Origin: Pseudobacteriovorax antillogorgiicola
Lineage (GTDB): Bacteria; Bdellovibrionota_B; Oligoflexia; Oligoflexales; CAIYRB01
Assembly (NCBI GenBank): GCA_945862295.1
Contig: CAMAXT010000005.1
Span: 1-64,000, forward strand
Length of the DNA: 64,000 nucleotides
Direction: 5' to 3'
The notes below the pieces were generated by a model. The model saw only the letters and a list, made by a program, of their open reading frames with translations. It did no database searches and was not told the origin of the DNA. The translations under genes were made by a program, and so were the position numbers. This document shows, piece by piece, positions 55,465 through 64,000 of the stretch; the first letter of the stretch is position 1; every line of letters begins with the position of its first letter.

Positions 55465-58400
55465 ATGCCAGGGTACCGCAGTTTAAAAAAATTATTCGAA
55501 GAACTGGAGAAAGTTCTGCAGACTCCCCAGTCTGTTCAGGTTTCGGGTCTACCTGACTCCGTGATTCAGCTTCTGCTTTCAAACGTTGTTCAACGAAAAC
55601 TTAATAACAAACTAATCATAGTGCTGCCGTCCCCACGCGAACTTTCTAGCTGGCTTCAGTTTTTCGAAGCGAATGGCTGCAATAGTGATGCCGGACCTTT
55701 ATGTACAGTGCTGCCTTTTTTCAGCAATTTCGGTAACGACCGATTCATCGATCATGGTGCGACACAGAAATCGCGGATGTTCTCTATAAGCCAACTGCTT
55801 GATAGCGATGTTCCCCAGATTATTTTGACGACCTTGCGTGGGCTTCTTCAGAAGACTGTATCCGCTAATCTCTTTCACGGGTGTGCATTCACTCTAACCG
55901 TCGAATCTGAGTATGATCAAGAACAGCTGGTCCAAACCGTTGCCGATTTAGGATATGTGCAAGCATCTGTCGTTGACGAGGAAGGGAAGTTTTCTGTTCG
56001 TGGCGGCATTTTTGATATCTTCCCATTGAATTCTTTGGCTCCGGTTCGAATCGAATTTATAGGTGATTCAATAGGTGCAATTAGAGAGTTTGACGTTCAG
56101 TCCCAGCGTTCTAAAGCTTCGAAAAAAAGTTGCAGGATTGGATTGGCTCATGAGTGGAGTGCGCCTTCTGCGAGCAGAAAAGAAGACGCTCAGAAAGTTT
56201 ATAATCATCTGCTAGATCAAAACATCCCGCAAGCCGATCGCGACGGGATGATCAACCAGTTTTTAAATGGCTTGTTTTTTAACGGCATCGATATGTTCGC
56301 ACCTTTTCTAAGGAAAGAATCGAGCTCCGGTTTGGAGCTGGCTGCTGGGGTAGGAGCTAGGTTTTTTTATCCAAAGACGCTAAATCAATGTCTGAAGGAC
56401 TATCTAGATTTCTTCGATGAAGTCTCCAGGAGTCGCGAAAGCGATATTGCGCGCGAGCGTCCGGTAGTTGACGTTGACTTTCATTTCTCAGAGGTCTCCG
56501 CCGAAGAGTCCTCTCTTCCGCCGCATCCATATGTAGAATTCGGCAATCCGTTTGTTTCCAATGAGGCCCACCATTTCCGAATGGAATCGCGGTTAGTTGT
56601 TGAGAATACCCCTCCGCTGTCCCAATCAGCGTCTGTCATGTTTGACCGCTGGATCGATGTCATTCAGGAAAGTCTTAATGCAGAAGTTAAAGTCGGCATT
56701 CTATACGTCGGTGACGAGCAAAGGGAGCGGATTGAGAATCTTCTAAATCACCGAAACCTTTCTTTCTCCGCAAAAAAGGATTTACTGCGTACAGCCCTTC
56801 AGGACAGCAAAGATTCGGTAGGCATTTATCTGTCGCAAGGTGATCTTGCGTCTCATATTAAACTTGCAGATTCAAATTGGTTGCTGATACCTGATCACAT
56901 TCTTTTCGGATCGCGGCCTCGTAGCAAAAAATCGGGTTCGCGCAAACTACAGAATTATCTTAGTTCCTTTGCCGACTTGAAAGCCGGCGATCTCGTCGTG
57001 CATGTCATGCACGGCATCGGCAAATACAATGGTCTCTCTAATTTATCGATTGGCGGCGCAAGCTCAGATTTCCTAGTTATTGAATACGCCGGCGCCGATA
57101 AGATCTATTTACCTGTTGATCGACTAAGTCTCCTTCAACGCTACACATCTGGTGGGGAAGGCGCGGCAGCGCACACTCTTGACCGTTTAGGCACCCAAAC
57201 TTGGGAAAAACGGAAATCGAAAGCTAGGGGTGCTGCCAAAGATATGGCGGCCGAGCTACTGAGCCTGCAAGCAAAACGGGCCATTGCTGACGCACCGCAT
57301 TTCTCCGCACCTGAAGATTCTTACTTTAAATTCGAAGCCTCTTTCCCTTACGAAGAAACCGAAGACCAGCTTAAAGCGATCATGGATGTCGAAGCAGACG
57401 TTCGGTCCGCGCGCGCCATGGACCGCCTCATTTGCGGCGATGTTGGTTTTGGCAAGACCGAAGTGGCTCTGCGCGCAGCATTTCGCGCGGTTCTTGAGGG
57501 TTACCAAGTTCTCGTCCTCGTACCGACTACAGTCCTCTGCTACCAACATTATCGAACATTCGCAGATCGTCTGACAAATTTTGGAGTAACCGTTGCTTAC
57601 GTTAATCGGTTTGTCAAAGGCGTCGACGAGAAGTCTGCAATTGATGGTCTTCAACGCGGAACCGTCGACATTCTGATCGGCACTCACCGTCTTTTGAGCA
57701 AAGACATCAAACCTAAACGTCTCGGTCTTTTGATTATCGATGAAGAGCAGCGCTTTGGTGTCACTCACAAAGAAAAACTCAAACACCTTCGTGCTGGCGC
57801 CCATGTTCTAACGTTGAGCGCAACTCCGATCCCACGCACTCTCCATCTTGCGATGGTTGGTCTGCGCGACATCTCTCTCATTGCAACCCCGCCTCAGGAA
57901 CGTATTGCGATCAAGACCTACGTGTCCCGCTTTGACGACGAGTTGATCAAAGACGCAATTGAAAGTGAAATTCGGCGGGGTGGACAAGTATTCTTTGTCC
58001 ATAACCGGGTTGAAGATATCGAAGAAGTCGCGTCTTACCTTAAGCGTTTAATTCCAAAAACCGAAGTGCGTGTCGGTCACGGCCAAATGCGTGAGCATCA
58101 ACTTGAAAAAGTGATCCTTGATTTTGTTGAGCACAAATTTCCCGTTCTCCTTTGCACGACGATTATCGAGTCGGGCATTGATATGCCAAACGTCAACACC
58201 CTCATCGTCAATCGCGCCGACCGTTTCGGACTAGCACAGCTCTATCAGCTGCGCGGTCGCGTTGGACGCTCTAGTCGGCAGGCTTACGCGTATTTCATGA
58301 CACCTGCTGTTGAAACCCTAACGGAAGACGCGCAAAAACGCCTAGATATCCTCTCCGCATTTCAAGAGCTCGGCGCTGGATTTCAAATCGCAAGCTTTGA

Positions 58401-58992
58401 TCTAGAGATGCGCGGTGCAGGTAACTTGCTTGGCGGTGATCAGTCTGGCCATGCGTCAACAGTTGGACTCGAGCTGTATACTCAGATGCTTGATGAAGCG
58501 ATCGCAGAGGTTCGCGGTGAAGCCGTTCGTCAACGCCGTGATACCGAGATCAAAGTTCCCGTTAACGCGTTCATCCCAATGTCCTACATCGCAGCAGAGC
58601 GGCAGCGTCTTCATATGTATAAGTCGATTTTTGGTTGCGAATCAGACGGTGAACTCAGGCAGCTCCGTGATGATTTGCGCGATCGCTACGGTGAAGAGCC
58701 AGCTGAAGTACAGTTACTCTTCTTAGTCGCGCGGCTGAAAATGCGTCTCGCCGCAATGAACGCTGTTCGCCTGAGCGCGGGCAAAGGCGTCTACGAGATA
58801 GTATTCGGAGTCCTCGACAATTCTTTTATCGACCGACTGATGCGCGCGGTCAAAATGCATCCCGAAACTTATCAACTTGCTCCAGATAACCGTTTACTGA
58901 TCAAAGGCGAAACACCAGCCGGTGGCCAAATCAAAAGACAGGAAGAGATGCTTACAGCGCTTCTCTCAAAGATAATTCCCCTTTCAGAATAG
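55465..58992 (+). CDS. mfd: Transcription-repair coupling factor Mfd
   Basis: GDLVVHVMHGIGKYNGL RID domain, RLICGDVGFGKTEVALRAAFRAV, DEEQRFGV, TRG motif region QLYQLRGRVGRS. Confidence 0.96.
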   Translation: MPGYRSLKKLFEELEKVLQTPQSVQVSGLPDSVIQLLLSNVVQRKLNNKLIIVLPSPRELSSWLQFFEANGCNSDAGPLCTVLPFFSNFGNDRFIDHGATQKSRMFSISQLLDSDVPQIILTTLRGLLQKTVSANLFHGCAFTLTVESEYDQEQLVQTVADLGYVQASVVDEEGKFSVRGGIFDIFPLNSLAPVRIEFIGDSIGAIREFDVQSQRSKASKKSCRIGLAHEWSAPSASRKEDAQKVYNHLLDQNIPQADRDGMINQFLNGLFFNGIDMFAPFLRKESSSGLELAAGVGARFFYPKTLNQCLKDYLDFFDEVSRSRESDIARERPVVDVDFHFSEVSAEESSLPPHPYVEFGNPFVSNEAHHFRMESRLVVENTPPLSQSASVMFDRWIDVIQESLNAEVKVGILYVGDEQRERIENLLNHRNLSFSAKKDLLRTALQDSKDSVGIYLSQGDLASHIKLADSNWLLIPDHILFGSRPRSKKSGSRKLQNYLSSFADLKAGDLVVHVMHGIGKYNGLSNLSIGGASSDFLVIEYAGADKIYLPVDRLSLLQRYTSGGEGAAAHTLDRLGTQTWEKRKSKARGAAKDMAAELLSLQAKRAIADAPHFSAPEDSYFKFEASFPYEETEDQLKAIMDVEADVRSARAMDRLICGDVGFGKTEVALRAAFRAVLEGYQVLVLVPTTVLCYQHYRTFADRLTNFGVTVAYVNRFVKGVDEKSAIDGLQRGTVDILIGTHRLLSKDIKPKRLGLLIIDEEQRFGVTHKEKLKHLRAGAHVLTLSATPIPRTLHLAMVGLRDISLIATPPQERIAIKTYVSRFDDELIKDAIESEIRRGGQVFFVHNRVEDIEEVASYLKRLIPKTEVRVGHGQMREHQLEKVILDFVEHKFPVLLCTTIIESGIDMPNVNTLIVNRADRFGLAQLYQLRGRVGRSSRQAYAYFMTPAVETLTEDAQKRLDILSAFQELGAGFQIASFDLEMRGAGNLLGGDQSGHASTVGLELYTQMLDEAIAEVRGEAVRQRRDTEIKVPVNAFIPMSYIAAERQRLHMYKSIFGCESDGELRQLRDDLRDRYGEEPAEVQLLFLVARLKMRLAAMNAVRLSAGKGVYEIVFGVLDNSFIDRLMRAVKMHPETYQLAPDNRLLIKGETPAGGQIKRQEEMLTALLSKIIPLSE

Positions 58993-59075
58993 ATGGTTAG
59001 ATTCAACGTGGGTCACTTTATGAACAGCCGCAAATATGCTAAACTTTCTATGTTCCCCGGAAAAAGGAGTGAGAA

Positions 59076-60080
59076 TTGTTTAAGCACTGGTACCTCATTG
59101 CGTCGGTCGTGTGCTTCGCGCTAGGCGCATATGTCTGGAAGATTGGAAGCAAGATCACACCTGCTTCATTGGCTGCAAGTCAGCTAGAACGATCGAGCTC
59201 CACGAAATTTGGCTCTGTCATTGTCGAGGTCGGCAAAGAAAAAATCCTTCGCGACGATGTGGAGTGGGAGTATCAGCTTCTAACTCATGGCATTACTGAT
59301 GCGTCCAACCTAACACCTATCCCAAACCTTGGCTCAAAGATTCACTCTGAGCTTGGTCCGCTTAGGCGATCAATTCTAGAAAGCCTCATCGAGCGAAAAT
59401 TACTTTACGCTATGGTTCGCCGTGACGAAGGATTTGATGGCACCAATGCTGCGAGATACAGCGATTGCCTAACCGAATGGCAAAAGGCAGGTACTGCTCT
59501 TCCTCCCGAAGTGTCGGGAAGTAGAGCACGTGAGCGACTAAAGTCACGACTGTGCGAGCGCTCGATCGTTGAGCAGTACTTATCTGAGATCGTCTACAAA
59601 GAGGCGGTTGTAACAGAATCCGAGATTACTGAGTATTTTAAGAGCCGTGTAGAAGTATTGGGCGTTTCCGAACAGATTGTCATCAGGCAGATCGTTGTAG
59701 CTGATGAGACCACAGCAAAAAAAGTTAGCAACCAAACTACTTCCAGTAATTTCTCAGACATGGCCCGTCAATATTCAATCACTCCCGAAGGAAAATCTGG
59801 CGGACGCCTTGGCCCTTTTGGAAAGCATAAGATGCCAACCTTCTTCGAAGCTGCATTCGCCATGAAAAAGGGTCAAATCAGTACAGTTTTGAAGTCCAAT
59901 TACGGCTATCACATCATGATCGTTGATGAAAGAATCGCCGAACACAATCAAAGCTTCGATGAAGCACGTCCTGCAATTCATAAAAAACTTCTTACTGAGA
60001 AAAAAGAAGCTGCCTATCGCGATTGGGTGGAGCTCGCCTTAGTTGCGATTAGCGTCAAAGCGCCTTCGGCTCTTTGGTAG
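59076..60080 (+). CDS. Parvulin-type peptidylprolyl isomerase (PpiC/SurA-like)
   Basis: IRQIVVADETTAKKVSN...FSDMARQYSITPEGKSGGRLGPFGKHKMPTFFEAAFAMKKGQISTVLKSNYGYHIMIVDER; N-terminal signal/TM. Confidence 0.9.
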   Translation: MFKHWYLIASVVCFALGAYVWKIGSKITPASLAASQLERSSSTKFGSVIVEVGKEKILRDDVEWEYQLLTHGITDASNLTPIPNLGSKIHSELGPLRRSILESLIERKLLYAMVRRDEGFDGTNAARYSDCLTEWQKAGTALPPEVSGSRARERLKSRLCERSIVEQYLSEIVYKEAVVTESEITEYFKSRVEVLGVSEQIVIRQIVVADETTAKKVSNQTTSSNFSDMARQYSITPEGKSGGRLGPFGKHKMPTFFEAAFAMKKGQISTVLKSNYGYHIMIVDERIAEHNQSFDEARPAIHKKLLTEKKEAAYRDWVELALVAISVKAPSALW

Positions 60081-60150
60081 GATAAAAAAACCTTCCTTTT
60101 TTCAGTCCAACGGATAATCTATCCATTCGAATCACTTTTTTGGTGAGAAC

Positions 60151-61116
60151 ATGACTAAATTTAAATGCTTACTTGGTGCAGCGATATTTTGTGTGGCTGC
60201 AACTTCTGTCATTGCTCAAGAGGTTATCCTCGACCGTATCGTCGCAATCGTTGATGGATCACCGATTCTTTACAGCGAGATCCAGGACAAAATCACCAAG
60301 GGACCTCTCGTCATGGTTTCGGAATATCCAGCCGAAGAGACAGCTCCGCCAGCCGAGCGCGCATTGCAAGATGCCATCAACTTCGAGCTAGTGATTACCA
60401 AAGCTAGAGAGATGGAAATCGACGTCTTAGATGACGAAGTCGACGCCGAGATCAAGATGTTCCTTGATAGCAAGAATCTGACAATGGAAGACTTGACGAA
60501 ACACTTAGCGACCCAAGATACAACGATTCTAGACTATAAAACAGACTTCAAAGACCAGATGATTTTCCGCCGTTTCCAAGGCCGCGTCATCAATCCTTTG
60601 GTTAAGATCACCGACAAAGACATCGAAACTTACTACCTAAAACGCTCGGGATCGACCTCTGATCTTGTAGAACTTGTTCTCCGTCAGATCTTGATTTCAG
60701 TCGCCGGCAATGCCTCTGAAGACATCGTCGAAGCAAAACGCAAGCTATCTGCTGAAGTCCACCAAAAACTCCTCGATGGTATGGCTTTCGCTGAAGCTGC
60801 GAAGATTTATTCGGATGAGGAAAAAGCACGCGACAATGGCGGACTGATGAATCCTATCAAACTAAAAGACTTGGTTGGAACAATCCGCACCGAAGTCGAG
60901 ACTCTCGACATCGGGCAATTCACATTGCCAGTTCGAACATCCCTTGGATTCCATGTGTTCTTTTTAGAAGAGAAAAGATTTGCTGGCAGTCAAGAGTTCC
61001 AGCAGCAAAAGCGTCAGCTTGAGTTCGAACTTCGGACACTTGAGTTGCAAGCTCAAACGCGTCGCTGGCTGCAGGAGCAACGGCAAAAAACCAAAGTTGA
61101 GATCGTAAAAGAATAA
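60151..61116 (+). CDS. SurA-like peptidylprolyl isomerase
   Basis: EVILDRIVAIVDGSPILYSEIQDK; VLRQILISVAGNASED...AKIYSDEEKARDNGGLM...TSLGFHVFFLEEKR. Confidence 0.9.
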   Translation: MTKFKCLLGAAIFCVAATSVIAQEVILDRIVAIVDGSPILYSEIQDKITKGPLVMVSEYPAEETAPPAERALQDAINFELVITKAREMEIDVLDDEVDAEIKMFLDSKNLTMEDLTKHLATQDTTILDYKTDFKDQMIFRRFQGRVINPLVKITDKDIETYYLKRSGSTSDLVELVLRQILISVAGNASEDIVEAKRKLSAEVHQKLLDGMAFAEAAKIYSDEEKARDNGGLMNPIKLKDLVGTIRTEVETLDIGQFTLPVRTSLGFHVFFLEEKRFAGSQEFQQQKRQLEFELRTLELQAQTRRWLQEQRQKTKVEIVKE

Positions 61117-61869
61117 TCAGCTCGGACCAGCGCGGCCTTCTCTCTCACAGATCGCGCTGATTTCGGACTCTTCGGTTAAATGTCCCGCCAGTATTTTTCC
61201 CGCGTAATTACTCACGCATCCCATCTTAGTATTACCAGGCAGGCCGCCATCAGTCTCTATTTGTACGGCAAGCCAGCTATTTCCAGGCCGTCCTTCGGGC
61301 AAACCATCAACAATTGTAAATGACAAAAGATTTTCTTGTGCATTCAGCGGCACCGCGTGGAATTCACCTTTTGCGGCTACAAAAATATGCGTCGTTGTTG
61401 GCGGCTGAACTTCGGATTGAAACACTACATCGGTCACCCTGAAGAGGATATTTCGCCCGAAGCTAGACATCTTGGTGGGATCTCCCCGGAAAACATCTGC
61501 CCGAAAGCTTCCGGCAACCATCCCAGTCTGCGGATCTTTCAAAAATGCACTTGGGTTCAATGCTGAACTAGCGGCGAAATAACGAGACTCTCGTGTCATC
61601 CGCATATCTTCCTTGATCTGCTGCCAAAAATCTCTACCCTTATCGGCGACTTGAGTTCTATAAATGTGACTGAGCACGGCGCTCTTTGGGTTATAGAGGG
61701 CGAGAAGGGGCTGATCGACCCCAAATATCCGAAACAAGTATGTTCCAACTCCAGGGTCATCTTGGCCCTTGCTTTCTTCCAGTTTAGGCAGAAGTTCAGG
61801 TTCGTTTTTTGCTGGAGAGAAGCATCCCGAAGTCAAAACCATTGCTAGGGCCATCATTGTCCATTTCAT
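61117..61869 (-). CDS. Hypothetical lipoprotein
   Basis: Start at MKWTMMALAMVLTSGCFSPAK (lipobox). Confidence 0.68.
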   Translation of the reverse strand: MKWTMMALAMVLTSGCFSPAKNEPELLPKLEESKGQDDPGVGTYLFRIFGVDQPLLALYNPKSAVLSHIYRTQVADKGRDFWQQIKEDMRMTRESRYFAASSALNPSAFLKDPQTGMVAGSFRADVFRGDPTKMSSFGRNILFRVTDVVFQSEVQPPTTTHIFVAAKGEFHAVPLNAQENLLSFTIVDGLPEGRPGNSWLAVQIETDGGLPGNTKMGCVSNYAGKILAGHLTEESEISAICEREGRAGPS

Positions 61870-61997
61870 TTTCCATCTCCTCGATTTACCTATATATTCT
61901 AGCACGCCTTGCCCATAAGTGCCGTCCTTCAAGGCCCTCGCCTGAAGCGGTATCTAAGGATCCTATTAAAAAAATTATATTTGGATCTAGTTTCGGG

Positions 61998-62026
61998 TTG
62001 ACACTCTCGCCCCGTTTGCATACAAC
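61998..62026 (+). promoter_or_regulatory. Sigma70-type promoter for the S10 ribosomal operon
   Basis: TTGACA -17 bp- TACAAC upstream of rpsJ. Confidence 0.55.
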
Positions 62027-62183
62027 CTGACCCCTCAGGTAAGCCTGCTTTAAGCAAGCCTATGCCATTCTTAGTCTGGCTGACGTATTTCCTCATCAAA
62101 GCCAGTTACTTATGGTCTATGCCGAATTAGGGCTCACCTGCCAAAGTCAAAACGAACGTATAAATTTAAGAAAGCGGATTCAT

Positions 62184-62495
62184 ATGGAAAGTCAAAAAAT
62201 TCGCATCCGTCTGCGTGGGTACGATTACAGATTGTTAGATCAATCTGCTGCAGACATTGTCGAGCGCGCTAAGCGGACCGGCGCACGTGTAGCTGGCCCA
62301 ATCCCTTTGCCGACTGGCATTAGCAAGTACACAGTACTTCGCTCCCCGCATGTTGACAAAAAATCGCGTGAACAGTTTGAAATTCGTACGCATAAGCGTG
62401 TGATCGATATCCTCGAGCCTAAGCAGCAAACAATCGACGCTCTCATGAAACTCGATCTTGCTTCTGGTGTGGATGTGGAAATCAAACTCTACTGA
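62184..62495 (+). CDS. rpsJ: 30S ribosomal protein S10
   Basis: [40 protein letters not shown]. Confidence 0.97.
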   Translation: MESQKIRIRLRGYDYRLLDQSAADIVERAKRTGARVAGPIPLPTGISKYTVLRSPHVDKKSREQFEIRTHKRVIDILEPKQQTIDALMKLDLASGVDVEIKLY

Positions 62496-62553
62496 GTTTT
62501 GTAACTGATTAACCAAGGGCTGACGTGAATCACCCCTTTAATTTACTGACAGG

Positions 62554-63222
62554 TTGAAACGAATGACAACAGCTGGACTCATCGCCAAGAAAATCGGAAT
62601 GACCCGTATGGTTACCCCCGAAGGTCAGATGACTGCAGTTACACTTTTGCAGATCACTCCGCAAAAAGTGACTAAAATTCTTACTGCAGATCGTGATGGA
62701 TATACCGGATACCAGATTGGGTATTTCGAGAAGCGTGAAAAACGCCTCGCGAAACCTGACATCAGCAGACTTCGTAAAGCGAGTGTTGATAACAACTTCA
62801 CACGCTTTAAAGAGTTCAGAGCCGATGCTCTTCCTGCAGGTTACGACCTGGGAGCTCCTCTCGCTGTTTCTGCTTTCGAAGGCATTCCATCGGTAGACGT
62901 AACAGGGATCACCAAAGGTCGCGGCTTCACCGGTACTCCAGTTCGCTGGAACACTGCTGTCGGTCGTATGACACACGGTTCCCGTCACCACCGCCGTCCT
63001 GGTTCACTAGGTATGCGCGCGACCCCAGGACGAGTTTTCAAAAACCGTCCGAATCCAGGTCACTACGGTGATGAGCAAGTTACCATTCAAAATCTCAAAA
63101 TCTTGGACATCGATACAGTTAATAGCGTCATTGCTGTTCAGGGCGCAGTCCCCGGCCATCGCGACGGTTACCTGTGTGTATATCCTTCTTTGAAGATCAA
63201 AGCGCCGAAGGCCAAGAAGTAA
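62554..63222 (+). CDS. rplC: 50S ribosomal protein L3
   Basis: GLIAKKIGMTRM, VTGITKGRGFTG, GSRHHRRPGSLGMRATPGRVFKNRPNPGHYG. Confidence 0.97.
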   Translation: MKRMTTAGLIAKKIGMTRMVTPEGQMTAVTLLQITPQKVTKILTADRDGYTGYQIGYFEKREKRLAKPDISRLRKASVDNNFTRFKEFRADALPAGYDLGAPLAVSAFEGIPSVDVTGITKGRGFTGTPVRWNTAVGRMTHGSRHHRRPGSLGMRATPGRVFKNRPNPGHYGDEQVTIQNLKILDIDTVNSVIAVQGAVPGHRDGYLCVYPSLKIKAPKAKK

Positions 63223-63272
63223 GATTAAAACGTATTGCCGCTATTAGAGCGGATATGGAGATATAAACGGAT

Positions 63273-63902
63273 ATGGATCTACAGGTCTTTAACATCCAAG
63301 GTAAACCGGTCAGAACCATCAAGGTTCCTGATGAAATCTACGGCGTAGATATGAATACTGCGGTACTTCATACAGTCGTAAAAGCATACCGTGCAAACCG
63401 TCGTCAAGGTACACACGCTACCAAGACTAAGGCTATGGTATCCGGCGGCGGCAAGAAGCCATTCAAACAAAAAGGTACTGGTGGAGCTCGTCAAGGTTCT
63501 ACTCGAAACCCACATATGCCAGGTGGCGGTGAGAACTTTGGTCCTCAACCAAGAGACTACCGTTTAGGCGTTAATAAAAAAGTTCGTCAGTTGGGCCTAA
63601 AAATTGCTCTTTCTGATAAAATCCGTCATGGAAAACTCATTGTTGTTGAAGACTTCGGTCTAGCGAAATGCAGCACTAAGCACATAACTGGAGTTATGGC
63701 AGCATTCAAAGCAGCAAAAGCAATGTTCTCTGACGAGCGAAAAGACGACTTTCTTTACAAGTCAGCTAGGAACATATACGGTGCGGGCGCTGTAACTCCC
63801 GCTGAAATCAATGCTGAAAATGTCTTGCGTTATGAGAACCTGATTCTCAGCGAAACAGCCCTCAACGCAATCGCACAGAGACTCGGGGGAGCTACTAAGT
63901 GA
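63273..63902 (+). CDS. rplD: 50S ribosomal protein L4
   Basis: AYRANRRQGTHATKTKAMVSGGGKKPFKQKGTGGARQGSTRNPHMPGGG. Confidence 0.97.
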   Translation: MDLQVFNIQGKPVRTIKVPDEIYGVDMNTAVLHTVVKAYRANRRQGTHATKTKAMVSGGGKKPFKQKGTGGARQGSTRNPHMPGGGENFGPQPRDYRLGVNKKVRQLGLKIALSDKIRHGKLIVVEDFGLAKCSTKHITGVMAAFKAAKAMFSDERKDDFLYKSARNIYGAGAVTPAEINAENVLRYENLILSETALNAIAQRLGGATK

Positions 63903-64000
63903 ATCCATATAGCGTATTACTAAAGCCTCTTCTTTCTGAGAAGAGCAACAGAGGCCGCGAAAACGAGAATAAGTACACTTTTCTCGTCGAGCCAAAATCA
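63899..64000 (+). CDS. rplW: 50S ribosomal protein L23 (partial, runs off window)
   Basis: GTG start in a GTGA overlap with the rplD stop; VNPYSVLLKPLLSEKSNRGRENENKYTFLVEPKS. Confidence 0.9.
   Translation, partial: MNPYSVLLKPLLSEKSNRGRENENKYTFLVEPKS

Noticed and set aside
57256-57804. 182-aa minus-strand ORF inside mfd
   Set aside because: Antisense to the conserved Mfd helicase core; no family resemblance.
61933-62183. Missing tuf gene upstream of rpsJ as an anomaly
   Set aside because: tuf position is variable among bacteria; not enough to call unusual.

Overview
The window is 64 kb of gene-dense bacterial chromosome. TIGR02147-type regulator, Gld-like ABC/DUF4340 operon and overall gene style suggest a Bdellovibrionota/Oligoflexia-like or other delta-type lineage; this is inference only. 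Mostly conserved housekeeping content: GH3/NagZ, TVP38, aldehyde dehydrogenase, pilB-pilT-pilC, cobalamin adenosyltransferase, IHF-alpha, oppABCDF plus penicillin acylase, peroxiredoxin, Gld-like ABC operon, lgt, complex I membrane arm (nuoA-H-J-K-L-M-N), gpsA, MazG-like/AlkD-like/CPBP operon, nitronate monooxygenase, mfd, two parvulin PPIases, and the start of the S10 ribosomal operon. The points that most deserve a second look are: (1) a 1239-aa protein at 45969-49688 built from 63 consecutive, indel-free 15-residue repeats (residues 41-985) plus an unrecognised C-terminal domain; (2) a complete two-subunit DNA topoisomerase VI (Top6B/Top6A, 51054-54360), an archaeal/plant-type enzyme, with histone-H1-like Lys-rich extensions on Top6B; (3) an OppC permease with a fibronectin type III domain inserted in its periplasmic loop; (4) a convergent head-on fusion of two decayed genes (VWA and STAS) near 1.42 kb; (5) a C10 tract between the Shine-Dalgarno and ATG of a lipoprotein gene; (6) a membrane-linked nucleotidyl cyclase gene lacking the first half of its catalytic domain; (7) a complex I membrane arm without its peripheral subunits. 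No tRNA, rRNA, CRISPR array or transposase was seen.
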